This document shows positions 17,314 through 28,426 of a stretch of DNA of 64,000 bases, piece after piece. Every line of letters begins with the position of its first letter. Within the stretch, counting starts at the first letter, position 1. The stretch is taken from the NCBI RefSeq assembly GCF_016859285.1, contig NC_053422.1, positions 22,085,001 through 22,149,000 of the forward strand, given 5' to 3'. The notes beneath the pieces were generated by a model. The model ran no database searches, was not told where the DNA came from, and worked only from the letters and a program-made list of their open reading frames with translations. The DNA comes from Xiphias gladius (lineage: Eukaryota > Chordata > Actinopteri > Istiophoriformes > Xiphiidae). The position numbers and the translations under genes were made by a program.

Positions 17314-17548
17314 TCAGTTTAAAAGCCGACCTCAGAGCCTGGCAGTTACTGGTTTTTCAGAGCTGCGCCAACTGCTGCCAACTGTCTTCACCACTTTGCA
17401 TTGCAAAAGGAAGTAGAGCAAAAATGAGCTGGCACCTGTTTTCATTTGCTACTACCCAGAGGAAACCTCATCATGAACCGATCTCAGATACACAATAGAA
17501 ACAAACATCACAGCACGAGAAGACCAAGACTGAAAGCACAGACTTGCT

Positions 17549-17554
17549 TTTATT
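17549..17554 (-). terminator. Poly(A) signal, p2ry10
   Basis: TTTATT on the + strand is AATAAA on the p2ry10 strand, about 430 bases past the stop codon. Confidence 0.4.
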
Positions 17555-17980
17555 TAAAATACATTTGCATGCATTCACATACAGCTTTGACGGTTATGAT
17601 ATAGCTTATTTAAAGTGGATGCATTTTTACTGAGACGGGGGTTTTAGAGCAGGAGATATAGCTGTGTGATGTAAGATGAACAAAACTTCCTGCATTAGGC
17701 AACTATGAAGATATTCATGAAAACATTGTGTGCACACTCGTTATGAAACATGGATTTACATTGTTTAAGTTCATTTAAAATCTTTGTTCTAAGGCAATGT
17801 CCTCTGGGAGTCTCTTCAGATTGAGGTCTAAGCTCTTTAGCGTGAAATCCTCTTGTTGTCCAACGTGGATCTTGTCAGTCTGTTTTCAAGTTAAACAGAA
17901 TACAACATGGAGACCTATGAGTTTGCCATGTTTAGCGCTTTCATTCCTTGAGGGAAAAACACATTTGCCTTTGAATAATG

Positions 17981-19374
17981 CTACTCCCTGTCTGAGCAGT
18001 TACTCTCCATACTCATCAGTCTGTGAGGTGCCGAATGCTGCGTCGGGGAGCTGATCGGGGAGGAGAGTAGCGAGGAGGAGAAGGAAGAGCTGCGCCTGGT
18101 GAGGTGCAACCTGAACTCAGCTGTTAGAAAATAATAGAGCAGAGGGTTGAGGCAGCAGCTCAGGCTCGCTATGCACAGAGACACCGGGTGGAACTGATGC
18201 ACGACCAGCCGGGTAGCACAGTGGGTCACCATGTCCTGCGACACCATCAGATAGAACAAGAAGTTGAGGTGGTAAGGGGCAAAGCAGAACAAGAAGAGGG
18301 CCGAGCAGCTCAGCACCATCCGCAGGGCACGCTGCTTCTCACCGTTTGTCTGCTTCTCGTGATATTTATCCGTCTGACAGCTAGAAGTGTGCGACTGGAG
18401 TCGGCTGCGTGATGAGGAGTGGTTGAGGGACTGGACAATGCGGATGGAGCTGTAACTGATGCAGGCCAAAGGAATGAAGAAACCAAACAGCTCAGCTAGA
18501 GCCATCATGGTAACCGCCAAAGAGAGAGGCAGACGCCGCATGGGCAAGTCTTTAAAACAGCCCACTTTGGTGGCGCTGGGACTGGAGCTGCTGGGGCTTG
18601 TACTCAAAGGTGGTGCATAAAGCTTGGTGTAACCTAAGGGATGCTGGGTAGAAATGGCATCCAGAGAATAGGACATGTTATACATCGTCTGCGCACTGAC
18701 GCTGGCACTGGTGACGCTACCACTACTCCGCATCATAATGAATGGCGAGCAGCCCAGACCGACCACCACCCACACTATAACACTGATCAGCAGGTCATAG
18801 CGCCGCCTCCACCGACGAGCAAAGAACGGGTCGAGCAGGAAGACACACCTCTGCACACTGATACACACCTGGAAACACAGGAAACAGGCAAAATAGTGGC
18901 ATGAAAATCATCTACCAGCTTTAGAGTCATAGTAAGTAAAACTGTTCTGAGAACTGAGAAGAAGGGAGTCACTGGCTTAAATGCAAATGACTTTCGTCAC
19001 AAAAGTCACGTTTTGACATCTGATTCCTTTCAAATTAAATAGGAAATTCCAGGCTGTCATTTTGCATTTCCTTGTTCCTTCCATGAAGTTTCATCATGAT
19101 ATTCCAGGACTATCTTGACCAAACTGATTGCTTACCAGGAACACTATGGCAGCGTACATGTTGAGGTATTTGAGGTAGAAGCAGAACAAGCAGACGCCTC
19201 GTCCGAAAGGCCAGGTGTGTGTGAAATAATAATAGATCCTGAGGGGCAGAGAAAGGATGTGGGCCAGGTCAGCTAATGCCAGGTTTATCATGAAGATCAC
19301 TGCCTTGGTCTTCTTACTGTGGAGCAAGACGCAGAGGAATAAGCCATGTTAAAAATATATTTGGCATTTCATAT

Positions 19375-19414
<40 letters not shown>

Positions 19415-19599
19415 CTAATATGTCTGCAGAGGACCCAGAGAGCAGTGGTATTGAGCAGCAGGCCAGGTATGAAGAGCAGCAGGTAGAAGTAGGTGTACAT
19501 TTTCTCCATCCGCTGTTCCCAGCCAGTCGTATTGTGGTCACAGCGTGAGGAGGAGTTGACCAGGGACTCCTCCCACGACGCAGACGTATTCAGAGTCAT
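17981..19599 (-). CDS. p2ry10: P2Y receptor family member 10 (lysophosphatidylserine receptor)
   Basis: Three coding exons on the minus strand: 19599-19415, 19316-19136 and 18868-17981 (stop TAG), joining in frame to 417 residues against about 339 in human. Borders: ATATTAG|gtacac / ccacag|TAAG, and TTCCTG|gtaagc / tttccag|GTGTGT. Start ATG 19599-19597 (MTLNTS) is chosen because the open frame upstream has only a TTG. Motifs: TM1 FIPGLLLNTTALWVLC, TM2 FMINLALADLAHILSLPLR, TM3 CFYLKYLNMYAAI then CISVQRC (no DRY, as in human P2RY10), TM6 FLFCFAPYHLNF, TM7 CCLNPLLYYF, tail HRLMSMES like human SRLMSKES. The extra length sits in a Ser/Thr-rich second extracellular loop, a Ser/Gln-rich third cytosolic loop and a Ser-rich tail. 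N-glycosylation sequons NTS, NSS and NTT precede TM1. In mammals it drives lymphocyte migration. Both introns are absent from the human coding region. Confidence 0.9.
19378..19411 (-). repeat. (TG)n tract filling p2ry10 coding intron 1
   Basis: About 33 bases of TG (CA on the gene's strand) start right after the GT donor, so the intron opens GTACACACACAC. The whole intron, 19317-19414, is only 98 bases long. Confidence 0.9.
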
Positions 19600-19681
19600 T
19601 CCCTCGCTCACACAGGCACTGGAGGCATAATTCAAGCAACTTTTCCTGTTGTCAATCCCTCACCTTTTCACTCCCATAACA
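19600..19681 (-). other. Probable 5' UTR part of the first p2ry10 coding exon
   Basis: On the minus strand an acceptor-like TTCCATTGCAG ends at 19682, so the exon may begin at 19681. It would carry a 5-codon upstream ORF (ATGGGAGTGAAAAGGTGA) before the main start. This is predicted from signals only. Confidence 0.35.
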
Positions 19682-20242
19682 CTGCAATGGAAAAAGGGTA
19701 GTTGACATGTAATGGAAAAACATTATAGTATATGTCGTACCCAGATCCCTTATTGGTATCACTTTCTAATAAGGTTCCTTTAATAAATGTTTTATACATT
19801 TTAACTAAGGGCTTTAAAATTATTAAATTATTAAACCTTTTTCTAATGCTTAATAAACCAGCTATAAGTCATTACTCATAATAACTTCTGGGTTGCCAGG
19901 TTGAGACAAACCCCATGCCCCTCCAATATGTCACTTCTTTCACATTTAAGCCAGCTCTATAATTCATTAGGAAACGTGTTAAAGATCATCTAGACCAAAA
20001 TCCATTTAATGTATTATGTATTTACACCAGTGCAGACTCCAGGGATTGTTGTAAAACCCTTTTATTAATGACTTTTAAACATTTATATCTCCACATCAGA
20101 TGGTTTTTATGAAGTGAGGAACTCAACAACAATCTTCTCAATACGAAACTAGTCTTTATAATGAACTAAAGAACAAACTAATAATACGAAACAGGAATTC
20201 ATGCTGCAGGACAGAGACTCTCCGCCTTTCTGACTTATGAGC

Positions 20243-20720
20243 CTAGAGTGTAACTACGTACATTTACTTACGTCCTGTACTAAAAGTACACATCTGGTGT
20301 ACTTTTACTTCTTCTACATGCCACTTTTACTTATACCCCTCAACATTTCAGTGTTAAATATTCTGCTTTTTACTCCATTACAGTTATTTGACCGCTATAA
20401 TTACTAGTTACTTTAAAAAAACTCTCTATTTTACATGCAAAACATATGATTAGCTTTAAAGTATGACACACTGGTATAGATTTATTTGGCTCCCCTCAAC
20501 CAACTACAAAATTAAAGAGCTCCTTACATGTTAATGCATCAGTAATAAAAATCAGTATATTATATAGTAATACAACTCTCACAGGTGACGTTTTTCTCTG
20601 CATTATGAGTGCTTTTACTTTTGATAGTTTCACTACATTTTGCCATTAATAGTTATACACTTTAACTTGAGTAATATTTTCAGCGCAGGGCTTTTACTTA
20701 ATATCATCCATGCCCCAGAG
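20243..20720 (-). mobile_element. Percomorph hAT-like non-autonomous repeat
   Basis: Reads GTAACTACGTACATTTACTT, then GTACTTTTACTTCTTCTAC, CTTTTTACTCCATTACAG, and ends near CAGGGCTTTTACTTAATATC. It is the same family as 14868-15615 in opposite orientation, with no visible transposase. I recognise the wording as an abundant fish repeat from memory; no database was searched. Confidence 0.6.
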
Positions 20721-21771
20721 TATATTTCATGTAATATTTGCGTACCACTTTCTAGTAAAAAACTCCAAATAAGTGTATCTTTTCAGTAACTAAGGGCTTT
20801 ATTAATGGTTGGGACCCTTCAAGAGGTCTCTAGAAAAATTTGAGAGGTCACTGACACTTCTGTTTCACAAACTATGTATATTTTTCAGATTTTTCTGTTA
20901 CATTTGCTTTTGTTTTTTTGTGTAATACTAGATACTTAGTATCCTAAGTTCCTCGAGTAAATCAAAATGAAACATCTTTTTCGTGGAATTGCTCACAACC
21001 TGTGTCCACTAGTGATGGAAGGAGTATTCAAATCCTCAACTTAAATCCTTGTAAAATATAAATGTTACATATGTGCCACGGACTCATTTTGTCATTTCTT
21101 GTATGTATCATCTGTCTAGATTTTAGTTTCTTTAGGTAACACAATGTTTGGACCATTTTATACGTGCAGGATATTTGCTGAATGCCAAATTCATGGTCAT
21201 GAAAATACTGATAGAAAGTATGATAAATCAGAGATGTCCCTGACTGGCCAAAGTTTGCAATGGGAAATAAGTAGAAGACAAGAACACTATTATTCTACTC
21301 ATCACTGAAGCATCAGCCGTCTTTCTGCCATCAGGACACCACACCCTTCCTCTGTCGCCCCAGAGAGGAGAGAGGGGAAACAGTGAGCATTTTTTGCTGT
21401 CTCTCTGTATTTTTGTCTCCTGCTTCTGCCGTTGAGGCTACTAGTCTGCTGCAGTCAGCCAACTGACTCTTTCACGCGTCTTGTACAATTAAGAGTTGTG
21501 CGAGAATATGTCCTAATACTTGAATTTAAGGAAGTAAGTATGTGGCAGGTTTTGGAACTCATGAAGAAAATTGGCAACTTGCGTTTTCGCAGAAATATTG
21601 TTTAAGAAGCATTTGACACTCAAAACACATTTCAAAAGATCCTCAAACTATGTCTTAAAATTCAGTCAAACTTCAAAGTAGTTACATTAAATATTGCTGC
21701 AGTGTAATGATTTCACATGCACGACCACAACAGAGACAAACTATCACAAACTTACTTACATTCTTTCTTAC

Positions 21772-21833
21772 ATATATATATATATATATATATAAATATA
21801 TAGGACATCTCTTTTATATATATATATAAAACA
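21772..21833. repeat. (TA)n-rich tract
   Basis: Two runs of TATATA are separated by AAATATATAGGACATCTCTT. An easily melted, low-complexity stretch. Confidence 0.85.
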
Positions 21834-21973
21834 GGATACTCATGATATATGCATACTAATAGATAAAGATTTTTTTTATAGTATTCAATGCAATGCAAAG
21901 TGAAAGAGGACAAAGCACATAAACGTTACTGCCTCACAGACATTATCTCTCGAAAGAAAAACGATGCCATTAC

Positions 21974-22280
21974 CTTGTGTTCTTCTCTCTAAATGATCAG
22001 CCTGCAGTGGAGAGGTCGGACCCCGCAGCGGCCGCCAGCAACTACATGCTTCACACTCCTCCGTAAACAGCAGACTGATGCACAAACAGTCTCTCCTATT
22101 CGAGGTGTAAAGTGGCAAACAGGGTCAACAGTCAACCTTCCTGGCGCTTTTTGCACGCAGAAGAAAAACCCGTCAGTGTGTGCATGTGCGCAAGTCAGCA
22201 TTAACCTGCCAGTGATGTGGTTTTCTGGTTGAATGTGTAGCTGTATCAAGTGGTGGTGTCTGTTGTGGGCTGTTCTCCAG
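21974..22280 (-). other. Candidate non-coding first exon of p2ry10
   Basis: On the minus strand a good donor, CACAAG|gtaatg, ends at 21974. A TATA-like TATATA at 22306-22311 lies about 25-30 bases upstream of a presumed start near 22280. The region is moderately CpG-bearing, unlike its flanks. The strand, spacing and the acceptor at 19682 fit a 5' UTR exon of p2ry10. This is inference from signals, not proof of transcription. Confidence 0.35.
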
Positions 22281-22400
22281 CTCAACTGACTCTCGGTGTC
22301 TTGGGTATATAAAGAGGGGAATGGGAAGCTCTGCCCTCACGTGAGTGTTTTTCTGTTGCGTCACAGTGCCCCAAGCAACACCGCCAAACGTAAAAAATAT
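22281..22400 (-). promoter_or_regulatory. Candidate p2ry10 promoter
   Basis: TATATAAA at 22306-22313 reads TTTATATA on the minus strand. Upstream lie a palindromic E-box CACGTG (22338-22343) and a CRE/AP-1-like TTGCGTCACAG (about 22356-22366). Such clustering suggests a real promoter. Confidence 0.35.
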
Positions 22401-25400
22401 TATCGTGCGCACAGGGAGGGTGAGTTTGTGGTTAAGAAAACAAAATGGCAGCGCTTACAGGTTAAGATATTAATCTAACAGAAGACAGACAGACAGGGAG
22501 GCAGATATTACTTTCTCTTAGTTCTGAAATTTTGGATATTTCTAAAGCAGGTGATCTGGTCAGTGGACACAGCAGATTCTGAGGGCACCCACTGCTTTTT
22601 ATGCAGTTTGTATGTATACATCTAACTACTATACTGTACAGTAGTGTAACTTTTGTCTCAATTTGTGTACTGCTATGTTTGGAGATGTGACAAAAATGAA
22701 AGCATCCACCTGCTTCCCCTACCAGATGTTACACTTCCTTTTTTGATGCTGTTGTTCATCAAAGAATTAGTTTTATACGGTAGATTTGCATGTAGATGTT
22801 AAACTTGTCTTCTGTGCTTTAGTCTGCTGAATTTTTCAAAGAGCTGGATTTTTCATTTTTTCTGTGGTTGAGGAGTTGTGATATTGAGGAGAGGTTATTC
22901 ACACTTTTTGTTTCGACTGTGTGGCGTCTAGAAAAAAAAAGCACACAAACAAAACAGCAGCGGTTTTATCCATCCTGTTGGTTCCACAACACTTGGTACA
23001 CATAAATCCACAACCAAAAACACTGACTTGCTTACAGGTTCCCAGGCTGTGCCAGGCACCTGCGTGGCCTGTGTGAGACTTCTCTGCTTCCTGTGCTGTT
23101 TGGTTTCATTGCAACACAGTTCAGTATAAAGTTAAGACGGGCTGAACATAAAGAAACATGACAGTGAAAGGTCAGAAGCGTTTAGTTTGTTGTTTTCACT
23201 CAAATTTGTCTTTGTTCCTACTCACGGCCACTAGAGGTCAGAGCAAGCCAATACTCAAAGCTACTGCATGCAGCTGTTTTCTTCTGCCATCAGAAGAGCA
23301 GATTGCTTCGATGAAGGAGACATTTGAAGGGTGAGCTGTTAAGTGTCATCCATTGCAAGATTTCCGCCACATTGTTGACACAAAGGGCTCAAGAGTTAAA
23401 GGCGAGCTTTTGCATACTTCTACTCTCCCACTCTTCTTATTTCCTGCTCTATTTCTATCTACTCCAGTATGTTTATCTTCCTCTCTGCTACCCTTGACCC
23501 AAAATCCTTGAGTCCATCTACTGAGGCCATGAATCTCAAACTCTGCATGGCTCTAGGGAAGAATGGATAAATTACTTGTACTAACATTTTGTATAATGTT
23601 CCAAAAAGATGACCATTCACTTCTCCAGCAGGAGGCTATAGTGTGCATATAGAAACATAAAGACGACCCTGCTGCTGGTCCTTATAGTAGCACTGACACT
23701 GTTAGAGGGCTCAGGCACACCAGAGAGTGGCAGAGCATAGTTTGTTCATGTGTCCCTGTGAAATAAGCTAGAAGCTTGGTGACATAGTAACGTCTCTCGG
23801 GTCTAGTAAATTACTGTAGCTAGAGAGTTAATGGCTAACAAACTAGCAAGCTGGGAACATGCTAGCGCTTGTCAGGCCCAACAGCTCTCCGAGTTATTTG
23901 CCCCTGGCAATTTTTTCTCGGGATTGTGCATCATTTCATTCAATAAAAAGTTTTAAAAAAGCAATCCCACTTAGCTAGTTAGCTCGGTTGCTAATTGGAC
24001 TAATTATTCCCTGTTTATTCAAAACACATATTTGTTTTTACCACTGAATTGGTCTACAAACCAAGCCTCTTTTATGGAGCAATTTGTACTCTGACAGAGG
24101 GTTAAATAAAAGTGGATGGAGCAACAAAGTTAATAGGCCATGATAGCTCCCTGGTTTTTGGACTCTCCAGCTCTTAAAAGGTCAGCACTGTCAAGAGACA
24201 TTTGCCACTGGTCAACTAGCGAGTTAGTGTGCCAAAATTCAACACAGTGGTACCTGACAAAAAAGATTCACAATGAAATCACTAGATTTTGCTGTGAAAT
24301 CAGTTAATTTTGCTAATGTAGCCCGGTCTGACCAGGCCTCAAGTCCAAATGAGGTCCTGCGTAATAAAAGTCGATGCAGTGATTGTAAATTTGGATTAAA
24401 ATTTTATAGCAAATGGCCCACAAATTCATACGTGCAAACTCAAACTCCTGGATCTGCTGACTCACTACTGTTTTGTGCTTCATGCAGCGTAACACTGCGA
24501 TTTTGGGGTATTTAGTCAACACTGTTCACTCATACATTGGAGTGTGTGCACATTGCTGTGTGTAAGAGACTTTGAGCAGATCTGCAGTCTAAGGCCAGAT
24601 TAAGACAGAGAGACCTCATTCAGAAGCAAACAATGGACCATTGCTTCAGTCATAATAAGCATTTGGCCTGTGACACAGCACACAGGCCAAGGTCCTCGAC
24701 CGGATCAGAGCTGCCTTCTCCTCTGAGAACAAGATCACACTGGCTCCTTGGTGAAAATGAGGAGTCCAAGTCTAAAAATTCCTCCATGGGTTCAAACCTA
24801 CAGTCACGCTGACAGAGGCCAGTTTGACCAGACCAACAGTCGCAGAAATAATAAATGCTGCCACGAAAGCAATTCAAAACAGACATTTAATGGCCTCAAA
24901 CTTCAACATTTAGAGACACATTTAACTCAGCAGGTCAGTGCGCTGCTGTGTTATAATAACAATGGGTCTCACCACACTAAAGAGTGTCATAACATTAATG
25001 TCTAAAATGATATAATGCAATGTGAAAGCTTGAGCTTTATGACAATAAAACTTAAGGGCTCAGTGTGTTACAAAAGTACTTAACAGCATATTTCAACAAT
25101 GTGGACAGAAATCTCCATTTTATCCACAATCCAGTGCATTTGTGAGTGTTTGTGTGTGTTAAGCCTGAGTGATGATGTGTTGGAGTCTCTTTTAGAGGCT
25201 CTGCATGTCTCTGGACTATCACAATAGTCCTGATGTGGCTGGGTCTCTGGTCCCTGTAGTGTTCTCTCATAATAAACACAGATACATTCCTCTGCTCTCC
25301 AGTGGTGGATTAATCCTTAAAGCCCAGGCCATACCTCAAGACTTACCACAGGACTTAACTAATCTGCTGAGTTATGCTTTTGTCACTTCCAGGACCAAAC

Positions 25401-25485
25401 AGCTGATTGCTTATTTTTTCAAATTCAGGGCTCCTGTCTTTCAAACCCATCCTGTCCTTCTTTACCTTCCATCTTCCCCACTGAG
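22401..25485. other. Intergenic DNA between p2ry10 and lpar4
   Basis: No gene, clear transposon or long tandem repeat is visible. The sequence is AT-rich, with scattered GCTAGC-type words around 23760-24000. The part nearest 25485 is probably the lpar4 3' UTR, but I see no unambiguous poly(A) hexamer on that strand. Confidence 0.5.
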
Positions 25486-26673
25486 TCAGAACTGACTTTC
25501 AGACATCTTTGTCTCTTTTCCATTGCTGGCCAGAGTATGTGTATCTCTGGGGAGAGTATTTGCTGTGTCCTGGGTCTCAGTGTCGCTGCGGGGGATACTC
25601 TCAGGTCGGGAGCTGGACCCTTTTCCTCCCATGGTCAAGCTTTTCTGGAAGCTCTCTGAGGTGAAGTAGTAGACCACAGGGTCAAGGCAGCAGTTGAGGC
25701 TGGCCAGGCACAGAGTGATCGGGTATAGAGTTCGGGCAAATCGCTCTACAGCACAGTTAGCCAGGGCCTGGGTCCGCACCAGGGCATAGAGGAAGAGGAT
25801 AGAGTTATAAGGGACGAAGCAGGTGATGAAGATGCCCAGATGGACCAGAATCATCCGTAAGACGCGTCTCTTACTGTCACAACCGTGACCAACAGTCGCC
25901 GGGCGACGCAGTGTTCGTAGAACCAGCGAGGAACATACCAAGTTGGCCAACAGGGGGATGAGAAAGCCCACAATCTGGGACAATAATAAAAAGCATAACA
26001 AAACTTCACTACTATGTGTCTGATTAGATAAATTAAGTGTAAAAATAGTGTGTATGTGAAACTGTGTGACTTTGAGAGACTTTTGCTGCTAACTTACCTC
26101 AATAAAGATGGTGATTTTGGACAGGTAGGTCCTCCAGGTGCTCTTAGAGAAGCCCTCGAAGCATGTGGTGGCTCTGTTTGTGCTGTTGATGGTGGAGAAG
26201 AAGGTCACTGATATTCCTCCTCCTACGATGGTCAGCCACACGGCAGCACACACAAGCGCTGCATTCCTGCGTGTGCGGATGGAGCGTGAGCGGAAAGGGT
26301 AGACTATCGCCAGGAAGCGGTCTACACTGATGCAGGTGAGGAAGAGCATGCTGCCGTAAATATTGGTGATGAAGGCTGTTCCTGATACCTTACAAAGTCC
26401 ATCTCCAAACGGCCAGTGACGGTTAACATTGTAGAAGACCTTGAATGGCAGTGTAAAAACAAAAACTAAATCAGATAATGCTAAGTTAGTCATAAACATT
26501 GTGGTCTCGTTGCGCATCTTCATCCGGAAGCAGAATACAAAGAGGGCAGCACAGTTGGTGATCAGGCCTAGGACAAAGACCAAACTGTAAACCACAGAGT
26601 ACAGGTTGTACTTGAAGGAGTCGTCAATCCCACAGTTCTCCATTCCAGTCTCGTTGAGCACCAGACTAGCCAT
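25486..26673 (-). CDS. lpar4: Lysophosphatidic acid receptor 4
   Basis: Two coding exons on the minus strand: 26673-26098 (192 residues) and 25974-25486 (162 residues plus TGA), total 354 aa (human 370). The intron is only 123 bases, with borders ATTGAG|gtaagt and ttgtcccag|ATTGTG, phase 0, in TM5 ([14 protein letters not shown]). Key stretches are nearly identical to human LPAR4: [130 protein letters not shown]. The DRF motif is intact and there is an N-terminal NET sequon. LPAR4 signals LPA through G12/13, Gs and others, and acts in vessel formation in fish and mammals. The start is a true ATG in good context (ACCATGG). The human coding region is a single exon. Confidence 0.95.
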
Positions 26674-26883
26674 GGTAACAGCTCATACGGTGAGGTGAGC
26701 TCCACAGAACAAGGGTACACCAAAACCGTCAGGAAAGAGGGCAGTCAGGGCGGATATGTGAGGATCGAAGGTGTCAGCGGGGGATCCACCAGTCAAGCCC
26801 CCTTTGAGCCATCTTGGACAATCAGACACAAAAATGGAGGCAGAGACAGTCAGGATGCACGGCTGCAGGGCTGGTCAGTCCTC
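26674..26883 (-). other. Probable 5' UTR part of the first lpar4 coding exon
   Basis: On the minus strand a good acceptor, CTTTTCTCTCCACAG, ends at 26884, which would make 26883-26674 an untranslated leader joined to the coding exon. Together with the donor at 31145 it suggests a non-coding first exon about 4.3 kb upstream. Confidence 0.4.
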
Positions 26884-28388
26884 CTGTGGAGAGAAAAGGA
26901 AAAGGCACATGGTCACTTCCTCACAATAAAAGTTACAGACCAAGAGGCAAACAACTGCAGCTCTCCATAGGACGAAGCACATGGTATATACGCCTTCAGC
27001 CATTACACCAGTAAACAGAGCACAAATTCAGTATGTTTAAAATTTAATTTCAAGAATATAGGTGGAAGAAAACAACTTAAACAACTGAATCTTAAATGTG
27101 CAATTACCATATAATAGCAAAATCCGTAGAATATTTTCTACAAATTTTTCAAGGTTGCATTTGACACCAGACACAACCTCCAAACCTTGAAAAAGTATTC
27201 TGCACGTATCATTAATTTCACTAGTATTTATTTGTCCACATCCATTTTCCAACCTAAACCATTCAGCATCATCCTGTTTTCTTTTGTACCACCATCACGC
27301 TGTTTCTTTCGCAATATACTTATAGCAGTTATCAATCGAGTGTCTTGGACCCTTTAGATTTAAACACAGTACAAATTGCACGTAATCTAAAACAAAGCAA
27401 GAATGAAAAGATATTAGAGAGATCCTTAAAATCAACTTTTACACACGGATTTAGTTAAATTTAACTGTTTATCAGCTGTAACACTCAGTTTATTTGCTGT
27501 GTCTCTTCATCCTTGTAAGGCTGCGTACATACATGTTCATGTGTTATCTGTCAGTACAAACACAACCTCTCATCTGATCAGACGGCCTGAGTTCCAATGC
27601 CAGTGCAGCACTCAGGCTGCCATTAGGACTCTGAGAGGTAAATAGCTGCCAGGGACAGAAACGTAGCTTAGATTGGGAGATTAAATACACTTCAGCTAGA
27701 CTGACTGCCAATGTAAAAGAGCTCAACGTAAAAGCCACCTCGACCATAAACGTACAGAAAGGATCTAAAGCTGAGCTCCAACTGGAACAAGTATATAACT
27801 CAGAATGTTTTCTTAGGGGAAAAGTAGTGCAGAGCCACTCCCACCATCACAGAGCGCTGTCGTACAGAAAACACAATAGTTGTGTTGTCAAACCTGAACA
27901 GTTAAGCTGATTTGACATTGTGAAAGACAAAGCATTTTGTATTAGTTTATTTAAAGCGATATTTGAGTGTGGGATGTCAGAACACAACACACTTAATTTT
28001 TGTATTGTGGAGGTAGTGGCTAAAGAGTCATTCTCCCGTCATAAAAATGTACCTTTTATGTTGTATAATGACCAATTCTTCATGATTCAAATAGTTACAT
28101 CTACATCTAATTTGTTGAATGGTTGCTTACAAAAACATGTTTGGAATGAACTTGTTTGGAAAAAAAAAAAAAAATTAAAATAAAGACAAATTTCCATATG
28201 AAACAATATAGACTGAGCAACTGCCGATTTGTATTTGTCAGCAGCAGACAACTTGTATTAAAGCCCCTAAACAGATGCTACAACACAGAGAGCTGCTTGT
28301 GTGTAGAATTCTTACCATTTTCTGCATCGTTATTATTTATAATAAATAATTTATAAATATTAATTTATAAATGATTATTTTATTACTC

Positions 28389-28426
28389 ATGCCACCAGAA
28401 TAATTTATGAATTATGCTGGTGGCAT
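28389..28426. repeat. 17-bp inverted repeat
   Basis: ATGCCACCAGAATAATT (28389-28405) and AATTATGCTGGTGGCAT (28410-28426) are inverted copies with one mismatch and a 4-base loop. Flanking TAAATAATTTATAAATATT sequence (28325-28385) is itself partly palindromic. Confidence 0.8.

Larger units (their letters stand above)
13206..17520. other. Intergenic DNA between gpr174 and p2ry10
   Basis: Holds the gpr174 5' flank (an ATTGG box on the gene's strand near 13257), a nested repeat at 14868-15615, an AT-rich stretch and a G-rich block at 17236-17313. I see no gene. The longest open frame, 16627-17163 (+), encodes a Ser/Cys/Phe-rich peptide in T-rich DNA with no family resemblance. Confidence 0.5.
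19682..21973. other. Repeat-rich DNA upstream of p2ry10 (possible 5' intron)
   Basis: No coding signal. Contains direct repeats at 19753-19826 and 20742-20818, both running CACTTTCTA...TAACTAAGGGCTTTA, a hAT-like non-autonomous repeat at 20243-20720 between them, another terminal fragment at 21008-21060, and TA-rich runs at 21772-21833. Confidence 0.5.

Noticed and set aside
19600-19635. N-terminal extension of P2RY10
   Set aside because: It would begin with TTG. The first in-frame ATG is at 19599.
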